Below, one piece after another: positions 1-6,557 of a stretch of 9,546 nt of DNA; position 1 is the stretch's first letter; the number at the start of each line of letters is the position of its first letter. The stretch is taken from NCBI GenBank assembly GCA_964542875.1, contig CAZIWA010000174.1:1-9546 (forward strand), in the 5' to 3' direction. The notes below the pieces were generated by a model. That model saw only the letters and a program-made list of their open reading frames with translations, did no database searches and was not told where the DNA came from. Source of the DNA: CAZGOM01 sp964542875 (lineage in GTDB: Bacteria > Planctomycetota > Phycisphaerae > Phycisphaerales > Phycisphaeraceae). The position numbers and the translations under genes were made by a program.

Positions 1-178
1 GGGTCTAAATGCACGCAACCCTGTAACGTTGCTGAAGAGCCGGATGGTCACCGACTTTCATGATTGAGCCATCGTGCAATTACGCGATTTATGCCGATCA
101 GCAACTGGAGGACCTGGCTGTATAGGGCCGTGCCTTCAGCACTCTGAATGATGAGGCAAGGGCTTAATTGAACCGTAT
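1..178. other. Left-edge stretch without a recognisable gene
   Basis: No convincing gene is present, and the stretch looks less GC-rich than the rest of the window. Frame 2 on the plus strand is open from the window edge to a TGA at 65-67 and could be the last 21 codons of a gene that starts outside the window. A 21-codon ORF (ATG at 60, TAG at 123-125) overlaps it. Both are too short to judge and match no family I know. The stretch could be the decayed tail of a neighbouring gene. Confidence 0.4.
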
Positions 179-218
179 TGACCCTCACCTCACTCCGCTC
201 CCAATGGGAGAGGGGTCA
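179..218. repeat. REP-like palindrome downstream of the kinase gene
   Basis: A nested inverted repeat. The inner stem is CTCCC (198-202) and GGGAG (206-210) around the loop AAT. The outer arms are TGACCC (179-184) and GGGTCA (213-218). On the minus strand it reads CCCCTCTCCCATTGGGAG followed by a GAGGTGAGGGT tail. That is the general form of a short palindromic repeat I recall as common between genes in many bacterial genomes. It begins about 10 nt past the kinase stop codon, so it may protect or end that transcript. There is no U-tract, so I do not call it a classical terminator. Confidence 0.55.
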
Positions 219-227
219 GAGCGTGCG

Positions 228-2297
228 TTACTCTTTGGCTTCGGTCTTGGGTTCTGAGGTGATGGGTTCGAAGGTGAGTTCGTTGATTTTGAGTCCGTCT
301 GCGCCAGCGGGGCCGGGTGTGATGACGATGTTGCCGAAGGGGCCTTCGGGGTATCCGCCGATGAGGATTTGTTTTCGGACCTCGTTCTTGCCTTCGATGT
401 AGACGGCGAGGCTCTTACCGCTACGGAGGATTTCGAGTTCGAAGGGTTTGTTGGGGATGATGACGTCGCTGGTGAGGATGGAGACGGTTTGCTCGTTGTC
501 CTTGACTTCGCCGGAGCGACCGTAACGGCCGGTGGTGTAGATCTTGGCTGGGAGGGTGCGGGAGACGAAGCCGAGGCGGCCTTGCGTGCCAAAGGTGAGG
601 ACGGTGGTGTTTACCTTGTTGATGGTGAGGGTCATGTTGACCTTGAAGTCGCCTTCGGGAAGCTTGTAGATGACGAGCGGCTTGGTTTCCTTATTGACGA
701 GGACGGCCCCCTGGGTTTCCCAGGTTTCGAGGGTTTTGCCGAACATTTCGGGATGAACGGGTTTGCCTTTTTGGATGAGGACCACTTTGCCGGTTTTCGC
801 CGGTGGGACAGAGGTCTTGACGGGGGGGGCGGGCTTGGGCGGCTCGACCTTGGGTGTTTCGACGACTTTGGGGGGCTCGACTTTGGGAGGTTCAACCTTG
901 GGCGGCTCGACCTTGGGTGTTTCGACGACCTTGGGTGGCTCGACTTTGGGAGGTTCAACCTTGGGCGGCTCGACCTTGGGTGTTTCGACGACTTTGGGTG
1001 GCTCGACTTTGGGAGGTTCAACCTTGGGCGGCTCGACCTTGGGTGCGTCGGGGTTTTCCGAGGGAGGCGGGGCGACGACAACGCCGGGGCCCGTGGGGAC
1101 GGGCGTGGTCTTGGGTTTGGGGCCCATGCTCAGGACGCCGATGATGATGCCGGCGAGGATGAGGACGGCCAGGACGATGGCGCCGATGATGATGAGTGTT
1201 TTGGGATTGACGGAGGGGGCTTTGATCTTGCCTTTGGCCTGACGGCCTGCGGAGATGCCCGAGGCGGTGGCGACGGTGGTGGGGACAGCGGCGGCGGTGG
1301 CGCCGCCTTCTTCGGGGGGGATGGAGAAGATGTCGATGTTGGCGGGGCCGGCGGCGACGGCGGCCTTGACGTCGTGGAGGTCTTTGATGAGTTCGTCGTA
1401 GGTGGCGTAGCGCTGAGTGGGGTCGTTTTTCAGGAGCCGGTTGATGAGGGCGGCGGTTTCAAGGTGGAGTTCGCCGTTGATGAGGCAGATGTTTTTCGGA
1501 GGGCCTTTGAAGCGCGCCTCGATTTTTTCCTTGATGTCCCGGCCTTTGAAGGGCTGTTCGCCGGTGACGAGTTCGTAGAGGGTGACGCCGAGGCTGTACA
1601 TGTCGGCGCGGTGGTCCGGCCGGGGATGGTTGGCGGAGGGCTTGCGGAGGTTTTCGGGCGCGATGTAGGCGGCGGTGCCGACGCCTGTGGTTTCATCGCC
1701 TTCGACAGAGCCGGCGAGGCCGAAGTCCACGATTTTGGATTGGCCGGATTTATCGAGGAGGACGTTGGAGGGCTTGATGTCGCGATGGGTGATGCCGGCG
1801 TTGTAGGCGGCCTGGAGGCCCTGGGCGATCTGTGTGGTGTATTCAATGGCCTGGAGTTCAGGCATGGGCTTTTCCGAGGAGAAAAGCGTGGAGAGCATGC
1901 CGCCTTCGATGAGCTCCATGACGATGTACGGGGCATCGTTGTGCATGCCAGCGGAGAAGACCTGGGCGACGTTGGGGTGGTTGACCTTGGCCTGGGAGCG
2001 GGCTTCCTGGATGTATTGCTCGTTGGTCTGCTGGCTCTTGCCGTCGGCGGACTTTTTCATGAGCTTGACGGCGATCTGGCGCTGGAGGAGCGTGTCGATG
2101 CCTTTGTAGACGGCGCCCATGCCGCCTGTGCCCAGGAGTTCGGAGACCTGGATGTCGCCGATCTTGCCGGGGATGATGAGAATTTTATTGCACTTGGCGC
2201 AAGTGAAGGGGTGCAACGGGCCGCGGTTCTGGCGTTCGTTGACGAAGCCACACGTCGGACACTTGATTTGGATGGAGCCGACAGCGGTTTCAGCCAC
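228..2297 (-). CDS. Membrane Ser/Thr protein kinase with zinc ribbon, Pro-rich stalk and C-terminal beta-rich domain
   Basis: A 689-aa Hanks-type kinase that would phosphorylate Ser/Thr on unknown cytoplasmic targets. Domains in order: zinc ribbon with CxxC pairs at C13/C16 and C33/C36; kinase domain about 50-310, with glycine loop LGTGGMGAV (55-63), ATP-binding K78, likely partner E98, catalytic HRDIKPSN (171-178), DFG (191-193), activation-loop T203/T204 and APE (213-215); a linker; one membrane helix (about 367-391); a KVEPP-type stalk (420-488); and a Lys-rich beta-strand-like domain (about 503-680), probably outside the cytoplasm and loosely like LamG/DUF1080 beta-sandwiches. The catalytic residues are intact, so it should be active. 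The start is GTG at 2295-2297, chosen because a perfect GGAGGT lies 6 nt upstream. The kinase call is firm. The C-terminal domain assignment is tentative and the ligand is unknown. Confidence 0.93.
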   Translation of the reverse strand: MAETAVGSIQIKCPTCGFVNERQNRGPLHPFTCAKCNKILIIPGKIGDIQVSELLGTGGMGAVYKGIDTLLQRQIAVKLMKKSADGKSQQTNEQYIQEARSQAKVNHPNVAQVFSAGMHNDAPYIVMELIEGGMLSTLFSSEKPMPELQAIEYTTQIAQGLQAAYNAGITHRDIKPSNVLLDKSGQSKIVDFGLAGSVEGDETTGVGTAAYIAPENLRKPSANHPRPDHRADMYSLGVTLYELVTGEQPFKGRDIKEKIEARFKGPPKNICLINGELHLETAALINRLLKNDPTQRYATYDELIKDLHDVKAAVAAGPANIDIFSIPPEEGGATAAAVPTTVATASGISAGRQAKGKIKAPSVNPKTLIIIGAIVLAVLILAGIIIGVLSMGPKPKTTPVPTGPGVVVAPPPSENPDAPKVEPPKVEPPKVEPPKVVETPKVEPPKVEPPKVEPPKVVETPKVEPPKVEPPKVEPPKVVETPKVEPPKPAPPVKTSVPPAKTGKVVLIQKGKPVHPEMFGKTLETWETQGAVLVNKETKPLVIYKLPEGDFKVNMTLTINKVNTTVLTFGTQGRLGFVSRTLPAKIYTTGRYGRSGEVKDNEQTVSILTSDVIIPNKPFELEILRSGKSLAVYIEGKNEVRKQILIGGYPEGPFGNIVITPGPAGADGLKINELTFEPITSEPKTEAKE
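841..1047 (-). repeat. 63-bp tandem repeat inside the kinase gene (Pro-rich stalk)
   Basis: Three nearly identical 63-bp units lie at 841-903, 904-966 and 967-1029, with a partial fourth at 1030-1047. They differ at only a few bases, around the GACTTTGGG/GACCTTGGG positions. Each unit encodes 21 residues: three KVEPP pentapeptides followed by KVVETP. The product is a rigid, Lys/Glu/Pro-rich spacer between the membrane helix and the C-terminal domain. The near identity of the DNA, including silent positions, points to recent expansion or homogenisation, so copy number may differ between strains. Confidence 0.95.
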
Positions 2298-2675
2298 TTT
2301 GCGACCTCCAGTGCGACTGGTTTAAGTTCAGGATGGGACACCACTTTGACGTCAAGGTCAAGACATCATGCGTTAGACCTTTTGGAGAAAGCCTTCCCCC
2401 GGGGCATGGTGTCAAAACGTATTCTGCATCATGCCAGCAAGGCTTGCAATCCCGGGGGGGATATTTTTAGTTTTTTCTGGGAAGTAGCCAAGGATGGCTG
2501 ATGGCGAAAAGGAGTGATTCCCGAGGTAAAAGCAGGGCCGATTTCCCAGGCGCCCGGGCTGCCGGGGAGGGCGGATTATCGGGTGTCCATGAGTGTGTTC
2601 ACGGGAAATTGGCGCAGGATCGGGCAGTGGCATGGACCGGCAAAGGCTTTCTCGAAGCCCGGTCAGGCGATGCGG
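2298..2675. other. Intergenic region between the SUFU-like gene and the kinase gene
   Basis: 378 nt with no convincing gene. It should hold the kinase promoter. Minus-strand candidates are TTGCAA-N17-CAGAAT (about 2410-2450), a perfect TTGACA at about 2408-2413 without a good -10, and a 10-bp palindrome TTGACGTCAA (2346-2355) about 50 nt before the start, which could be an operator. None is strong. On the minus strand just past the SUFU-like stop codon, GGCTT-CGAGA-AAGCC (2645-2659) followed by TTTG is a weak terminator candidate. A plus-strand hairpin ATCCC/GGGAT (2449-2462) followed by T-runs looks like an intrinsic terminator, but no gene precedes it on that strand. Confidence 0.4.
2304..2309 (-). 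promoter_or_regulatory. Strong ribosome binding site of the kinase gene
   Basis: A perfect GGAGGT on the minus strand, 6 nt before the GTG at 2295-2297. It decides the start codon. It also stands out because most other genes in the window have no Shine-Dalgarno match. Confidence 0.85.
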
Positions 2676-3560
2676 CTATTCTTCGTCTTCGTCGTCGGCG
2701 GGCTGGGCTGGCTGGGGCTGGCTGCGGGACCGGCCGGAGCCTGTGGTGGCGCCGGCGCCAGTGCCGGTTGAAGCGGCGCCGGCTCCCGTGGTGTTTCGCG
2801 AGGCTTTGCGCTTGGCGGTTTTGGCCGGCTCGTTGAGATCGGTTTTCTGGCGGTTCTTGCGGCCTTCAAAGGAAGTGACCAGCGAAGCCGAGGGGTCGAC
2901 GATGGAAGAGCGGTTGAGGTAACTGATGGGGTAGAGACCGTTGTCCTTGAGCTTCTGGATGAGGTCGGCGTTGCCGTATTTTTTGGCGAACTCAAGCTCA
3001 CCGGGGGTGACGGCGATGCCCAGGAGGATTTGTCCGGGTTTGCCGTCAAAGGTGACGGATTTGTAGCGCACAAAGAGGAGCGTGGGCGCCGAGGGCATGA
3101 GGGTGGTGAGGTCGGCGATGTTGAAAGTGTCGCCGGGATTAATGGGGGTGGTTTTGGCGTAGATGGAGATGTTGCGAAGGACTTCGGGCGCCCAGTCGGT
3201 GGATCGCCAGCCGGAGGAGGCGTTGGTGAAGATGGCGACTTCGTAGGGGCCTTCGGCGTTGGGCAGGCCGGGAGGAGCGGAGATGCCGCAGGTGATCTGG
3301 AGTTCGCGGCCTTCAAGGATGTTGGAGTAGGAGAGCACGCCGGCCTGGCCGCCTGGGAGGTCGTAGGGGATATCGGCGGGGGAGGGGGGGCCGTCCGCGG
3401 GGCCCAGAACGGTGATGAGGGTGGCGGCACGTGCTTCCAAGGCGTTGCGGGCGGAAGCGGCCTGGCTGAAGGTTCGCACGAAAAAGAAAACCGTGCTGCC
3501 CAGCCAGAGGGTCAGCAGGAGGATGACGATGCCAGCCAATAGAAAGATCTTCTTGGTCAT
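2676..3560 (-). CDS. Membrane-anchored protein with SUFU-like (suppressor of fused) domain
   Basis: A 294-aa protein when started at ATG 3560; a GTG two codons upstream is the alternative. Residues 4-29 form a strong hydrophobic helix behind a short TKK motif, so this is a membrane anchor or uncleaved signal. The soluble part from about residue 80 to 225 has the order I associate with bacterial SUFU proteins: a REL-ITCG strand, EVLRNISIYAKTT, a PGDTFNIADL segment, LLFVRYKSVTFDG, GIAVTPGELEFAKKYGNADL, then a YLNRSSIVD ending. The assignment is from memory of the family pattern, not from a search. Residues 232-294 are a low-complexity tail: basic, then Gly/Ala/Thr, ending DDEDEE. No clear Shine-Dalgarno precedes it. 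It is co-directional with the kinase 378 nt downstream, so a functional link is possible but unproven. The molecular role is unknown. Confidence 0.75.
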   Translation of the reverse strand: MTKKIFLLAGIVILLLTLWLGSTVFFFVRTFSQAASARNALEARAATLITVLGPADGPPSPADIPYDLPGGQAGVLSYSNILEGRELQITCGISAPPGLPNAEGPYEVAIFTNASSGWRSTDWAPEVLRNISIYAKTTPINPGDTFNIADLTTLMPSAPTLLFVRYKSVTFDGKPGQILLGIAVTPGELEFAKKYGNADLIQKLKDNGLYPISYLNRSSIVDPSASLVTSFEGRKNRQKTDLNEPAKTAKRKASRNTTGAGAASTGTGAGATTGSGRSRSQPQPAQPADDEDEE

Positions 3561-3584
3561 GATCACTGGTCCCGGGGCCGCCAG

Positions 3585-3590
3585 GTTATA
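3585..3590 (-). promoter_or_regulatory. Candidate -10 box of the SUFU-like gene
   Basis: TATAAC on the minus strand, 24 nt upstream of the ATG at 3560. It would give a leader of roughly 17 nt. No good -35 sits at 16-18 nt spacing; the nearest TTG-containing element (TTGCCG) is too close. Tentative. Confidence 0.25.
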
Positions 3591-3787
3591 GAGACAACAG
3601 ACCCGGCAACGCGCCCACTATACCCCATACGTTTGTTTTGAGGGTAGGGATGTCCGCGGCACAGGGCAATTGTAGTTGATGAAAGCCCATGTAACCGGGT
3701 TGATTGAGGTTTCAGATATCAAAGGGGCATCCACCTGCGCATCGTCCGCAATTGCGCTGGTCCGCGACAGGAAAGGTGGGTTTTTGA

Positions 3788-4378
3788 TTAAGCGGGATTG
3801 GGGCGGCGTTGACGGGAGGGCTGGATGGACCAGTGTTCGAGCATTTCATCAAGCCGGGCGTCAATGGCACCCCAGGGGGGAAGAGGCGCGCGGGGGAGGG
3901 GCTCGTCGAAACATTCGCCGGAGCCGGAGTCGGGCTGGATGGCGGCGACGCCGAGGATGGCGGGGGAATTGGGCGTGATGTGAAGAGAGAGTTCAGCCAG
4001 CGAAGAAGCGGGCGTGGCGGCGAGGGCAAAGCCCGCCAGGACGATGCAGTGCGGCCCCTGACGGATGCGGTCATGCCCGTGAAGGATGAGGGCGACGGCG
4101 GTGAGCTCGGCGCAGGCCCGGGCGACAAAAGCCGCGAGATGCTTGGGATAAAGGGTGGATTTGTTGGGGGCAAAGGGCCGGGCGTCTTCGAGCGTGGTGC
4201 TCAGGGAAATCGGAAGAGAACCCGAGAGGGCTTTGGCCCGGTCGATGGCCTGGGCCAGAACATCCTGCGGACTGGGGAGGCCGGCCTGGGCGTGGATGAG
4301 GGCATATCCGCGCGCGGAGAGATGGTCCGGCAAGTCGGTGGTGGGGGACGCGATGATGAGGCGGGGGGGGAATTTCAT
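3788..4378 (-). CDS. Hypothetical protein of 196 aa
   Basis: I do not recognise this protein. Starting at ATG 4378 it has 196 residues: an N-terminal beta-strand-like MKFPPRLIIASPTT, an Ala/Leu-rich body with LVAVALILHGHD-like hydrophobic runs (about 85-105) and IVLAGFALAATP (about 113-124), one Cys near 109 and one near 152, and a Pro/Arg-rich end. There is no signal peptide and no clear membrane helix. The codons are GC-rich at third positions like those of its neighbours, which supports a real gene. The frame stays open upstream to a further start at 4522, but that extension reads through the AT-richer purine tract and repeat, so I place the start at 4378. No Shine-Dalgarno is visible. It is divergent from purH and downstream of an unusual hairpin region. 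Confidence 0.6.
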   Translation of the reverse strand: MKFPPRLIIASPTTDLPDHLSARGYALIHAQAGLPSPQDVLAQAIDRAKALSGSLPISLSTTLEDARPFAPNKSTLYPKHLAAFVARACAELTAVALILHGHDRIRQGPHCIVLAGFALAATPASSLAELSLHITPNSPAILGVAAIQPDSGSGECFDEPLPRAPLPPWGAIDARLDEMLEHWSIQPSRQRRPNPA

Positions 4379-4411
4379 GGAAGGGATAAGGTAAATGGGA
4401 TGAATGACAAG
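4379..4411 (-). repeat. Third copy of the 33-nt pyrimidine-rich repeat, abutting a start codon
   Basis: On the minus strand this reads CTTGTCATTCATCCC, then ATTTACCTTATCCCTTCC, and runs directly into the ATG at 4378. Aligned without gaps to the arm at 8958-8990, 24 of 33 positions match, including CTTGTC, ATCCC and TTTA. Part of this similarity could reflect shared low complexity. A purine-rich run continues on the plus strand to about 4450. Confidence 0.45.
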
Positions 4412-4466
4412 TAAGAGAAGAAGGTAGCAGAGAAAAGCCAAGAGAAGAAAGTTTGTGGCGCGGTGA

Positions 4467-4538
4467 GGGGTATTGCATTTGGGTAATTGCGAAGGCGCAC
4501 GCGCTCGGGGCATCAAATGCAATTGCCCCGGGCGCGTG
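4467..4538. promoter_or_regulatory. Two mutually exclusive hairpins between gene 3788-4378 and purH
   Basis: Stem B: CACGCGCTCGGGGC (4498-4511) pairs with GCCCCGGGCGCGTG (4525-4538), 14 bp with one T:G, around a 13-nt loop. Stem A: GGGGTATTGCATTTG (4467-4481) pairs with CAAATGCAATTGCCCC (4514-4529), including a perfect 10-bp block (4472-4481 with 4514-4523) and one bulged base. Stem A uses the loop and the 5' half of the right arm of stem B, so the full stems exclude each other, though the 10-bp core could also pair with the loop as a pseudoknot. This layout resembles an attenuator or riboswitch, but TTTT (4544-4547) is a poor U-tract. I see no match to the ZTP (pfl) riboswitch, which is known upstream of purH in some bacteria. 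A mobile palindromic repeat is the main alternative. Confidence 0.55.
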
Positions 4539-4613
4539 ATGGATTTTGCGGAGAGCGGATTTCAGGGAGATTGACGACTGAAGAGTTCACTTATGTCGGT
4601 GAAGGTGGCTGAT

Positions 4614-4642
4614 CGGGAGCCGGCGGGACGCCGGCGCTCCCG
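4614..4642. repeat. GC-rich REP-like palindrome upstream of purH
   Basis: A hairpin: CGGGAGC (4614-4620) pairs with GCTCCCG (4636-4642) and CGGCG (4621-4625) with CGCCG (4629-4633), with loop GGA and a 2-nt GC bulge. The minus-strand core GAGCGCCGGCGTCCCGCC is of a kind I recall as an abundant interspersed repeat in several environmental phyla. When translated by mistake it gives a GSAGVPPA-like phrase, as the minus-strand frame does here. It is probably a dispersed repeat and not a purH-specific control site, though it could lie upstream of the purH promoter. Confidence 0.6.
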
Positions 4643-4703
4643 GTACAGAGGCAGATTGCCTTGGCATTGCTGTGGCCGTGCTGTGCCATCCGGGGATCAA
4701 GTG

Positions 4704-4709
4704 TAAAAT
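4704..4709 (+). promoter_or_regulatory. Candidate -10 box of purH
   Basis: TAAAAT preceded by GTG, 37 nt upstream of the purH ATG. It would give a leader of about 30 nt. No recognisable TTGACA-type -35 lies at 16-18 nt spacing, so it may depend on an activator, use another sigma factor, or be fortuitous. Confidence 0.35.
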
Positions 4710-4737
4710 GGTGTGCTTTCTGAATCTTCCCCCAACC

Positions 4738-4742
4738 GAGGA
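4738..4742 (+). promoter_or_regulatory. Ribosome binding site of purH
   Basis: GAGGA, 4 nt before the ATG at 4747. The spacing is short but usable. It supports this start over the upstream in-frame GTG at 4672, whose extra 25 codons would be non-conserved. Confidence 0.55.
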
Positions 4743-4746
4743 CACG

Positions 4747-6345
4747 ATGAGCCACGATCTGATCCCCATTCGGCGCGCCCTGATTTCCGTTTCCGACAAG
4801 ACCGGCCTCACTGAGCTGGCCAAGGCGCTGGCGAAGTTCAATGTCGAGATCGTTTCGACCGGTGGGACGGCCAAGGCGATCGAAGCCGCGGGCGTGAAGG
4901 TGGTGGCGATCGACCAACTCACGGGCTTTCCGGAAATGATGGACGGCCGGCTCAAGACCCTGCACCCCAAGGTGCACGGCGGACTGCTGGGCGTGCGCGA
5001 CAACCCCGGGCATGCGAAAGCGATGAAGGACCACGGCATTCAACCCATCGACCTGGTGGTGGTGAACCTCTACCCGTTTGAAAAGACGGTGGCCAAGCAG
5101 GGCGTGCAGGATGAAGAAGCCATCGAAAACATCGACATCGGCGGACCGGGCATGGTGCGCTCGGCATCCAAGAATCATCACTATGTGTCCGTGCTGACCG
5201 ATGCGGCGCAGTACGAAGGGTTTTTGAAGGAACTGGAAGCCAACCAGGGAAGCGTTTCCCTGGCGACGCGCAAGAAGCTGGCGGCGCAGGCGTTTGCCAG
5301 GACAGCGGCGTACGACACGGCGATTTCCGCATGGATGCTGGGGTATGCGGGCGAAGAGAAGGCCGCTTACCCGGCGACGCTGAGCCTGAAATACACGAAG
5401 GTGTCGGAATTGCGTTACGGGGAGAACCCGCACCAGTCGGCGGCGGTTTACGCCGATCAGGGCTGCAAAGAGCCAAGCGTGGTGAGCGCCAAGCAGCTTT
5501 ACGGCAAAGAGCTTTCATACAACAACCTCAATGACGCCGCGGCATCGCTGGAACTGGTGAAGGAACTGGCCCGCCCGGCGGCGGCGGTGATCAAACACAC
5601 CAACCCTTGCGGGCTGGGCGTGGGCGAGAGCAGCGTGCAGGCGTTTGAACGCGCCTATTCGGGCGACCCGATGGCGGCGTTCGGCGGGATCGTGGCGTTC
5701 AACACCACGGTGGACCTGGCCGCGGCCAAGGCGCTGACGGACGGACAGAAATTCCTGGAAGTGATTCTTGCGCCGGACTACACCGCAGAAGCTTTTGAAT
5801 TGATCACCCAGCGCTGGAAGACGGTGCGCGTGCTGGAACTGGGCAAACTGCCCCTGGGCCAGGCGCGTGACGCCTCAGTGATCGAATATAAGTCGATTCT
5901 CGGCGGGCTTCTGGCCCAGCAGCGCGACCTGGCGGACATGACCAGCAAGGGCTGGACGCTGGCCGCAGGCCCGCAGGCAACAGCGACGCAAATGGTGGAC
6001 TTAGAGCTGGCCTGGGCGGCGGTGAAACACCTCAAGAGCAACGCAATCTGCATCGTGAATAACGGCGCGCTGGCCGGCGCGGGCGCCGGGCAGATGGATC
6101 GCGTGGAGAGCTGCAAGATCGCCGTGGCCAAGGCCAATGCCAATGGCCAGACCCGGTCGCAGGGCGGCGTGGCGGGGTCTGATGCGTTCTTCCCGTTCGG
6201 CGATGGTCCCGCGGTGCTGATCAAGGCCGGGGTGAAAGCCATCGTGCAGCCGGGCGGGAGCAAGCGCGACGACGAAACGATCAAGGCGTGCAATGAAGCC
6301 GGCGTGGCGCTGTACTTCACGGGTCGGCGGCATTTCAGGCATTAA
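4747..6345 (+). CDS. purH: Bifunctional AICAR transformylase / IMP cyclohydrolase
   Basis: A cytosolic enzyme catalysing the last two steps of de novo purine synthesis: formylation of AICAR with 10-formyl-THF to FAICAR, then ring closure to IMP. The 532 aa are close to the usual 510-530. The N-terminal MGS-like cyclohydrolase domain (about 8-150) shows SVSDKTG (14-20), STGGTAK (37-43), KTLHPKVHGG (70-79) and VVVNLYPF (104-111). The transformylase domain shows RYGENPHQ (223-230), the active-site KHTNPCG (283-289), DPMAAFGGIVAFN (307-319), SNAI (431-434), GAGAGQMDRV (444-453), SDAFFPFGDG (478-487) and the family-typical end TGRRHFRH. All key motifs are intact. It stands alone, without other pur genes, followed after 212 nt by a HAD phosphatase gene. 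The upstream region is rich in hairpins. Confidence 0.98.
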   Translation: MSHDLIPIRRALISVSDKTGLTELAKALAKFNVEIVSTGGTAKAIEAAGVKVVAIDQLTGFPEMMDGRLKTLHPKVHGGLLGVRDNPGHAKAMKDHGIQPIDLVVVNLYPFEKTVAKQGVQDEEAIENIDIGGPGMVRSASKNHHYVSVLTDAAQYEGFLKELEANQGSVSLATRKKLAAQAFARTAAYDTAISAWMLGYAGEEKAAYPATLSLKYTKVSELRYGENPHQSAAVYADQGCKEPSVVSAKQLYGKELSYNNLNDAAASLELVKELARPAAAVIKHTNPCGLGVGESSVQAFERAYSGDPMAAFGGIVAFNTTVDLAAAKALTDGQKFLEVILAPDYTAEAFELITQRWKTVRVLELGKLPLGQARDASVIEYKSILGGLLAQQRDLADMTSKGWTLAAGPQATATQMVDLELAWAAVKHLKSNAICIVNNGALAGAGAGQMDRVESCKIAVAKANANGQTRSQGGVAGSDAFFPFGDGPAVLIKAGVKAIVQPGGSKRDDETIKACNEAGVALYFTGRRHFRH

Positions 6346-6464
6346 AAGACGGAAAAAGGGGCTCGGGTTTCGGGAATCGGGTGAAGACCTGGACCGGGAA
6401 GAGCGTCTTAACATGGGTCGGGTAGAAGTTGTCCGGGGGCTGCGCTCGAAAGACCCGCTGACCC

Positions 6465-6478
6465 TCGGCTACAGCCGA
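6465..6478 (+). terminator. Weak hairpin between purH and the HAD gene
   Basis: TCGGC and GCCGA pair around the loop TACA, followed by only TT. It lies about 120 nt past the purH stop codon. The rest of 6346-6557 has no gene and no strong structure apart from a loose AAGACG (6346-6351) and CGTCTT (6404-6409) inverted pair. This is a terminator candidate only. Confidence 0.2.
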
Positions 6479-6557
6479 TTGCCCCGCCGGGCGCAGACAA
6501 ATGTCCAAACGTCAAGCTCCCGCGGACTCCGAATCCTGACCTCCTGGACCCGATTTC

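Noticed and set aside
2449..2474. An intrinsic-terminator-like hairpin and T-run on the plus strand
   Set aside because: The stem is only 5 bp with an all-G loop, and no plus-strand gene lies upstream to be terminated.
369..2501. A 710-codon open frame on the plus strand, antisense to the whole kinase gene
   Set aside because: Its product is dominated by Gly, Asp and Phe with no domain, and mirrors the kinase codons. The kinase frame has all catalytic motifs and a perfect ribosome binding site. The antisense frame stays open because of GC-rich codon bias and the tandem repeat.
2412..2633. A 73-codon minus-strand ORF between the SUFU-like gene and the kinase gene
   Set aside because: Pro/Arg-rich without a domain, no ribosome binding site, and it covers the probable kinase promoter region.
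4379..4522. An N-terminal extension of the hypothetical gene with a Leu-rich, membrane-helix-like segment
   Set aside because: The extra 48 codons run through the repeat copy and the purine-rich tract, with lower GC than the body of the gene. The apparent helix is probably an artefact of a pyrimidine-rich strand reading as Leu/Phe/Ser codons.
4467..4746. A known ZTP (pfl) riboswitch upstream of purH
   Set aside because: I looked for the conserved CCGCCUGGGC-type 3' segment and the GGGUCGUGAC-type 5' segment and found neither. The hairpins present have a different layout.
4591..5433. A 280-codon minus-strand frame opposite the 5' half of purH
   Set aside because: It is antisense to highly conserved purH sequence, is rich in Arg and His, and ends in the translated REP-like repeat (GSAGVPPA).
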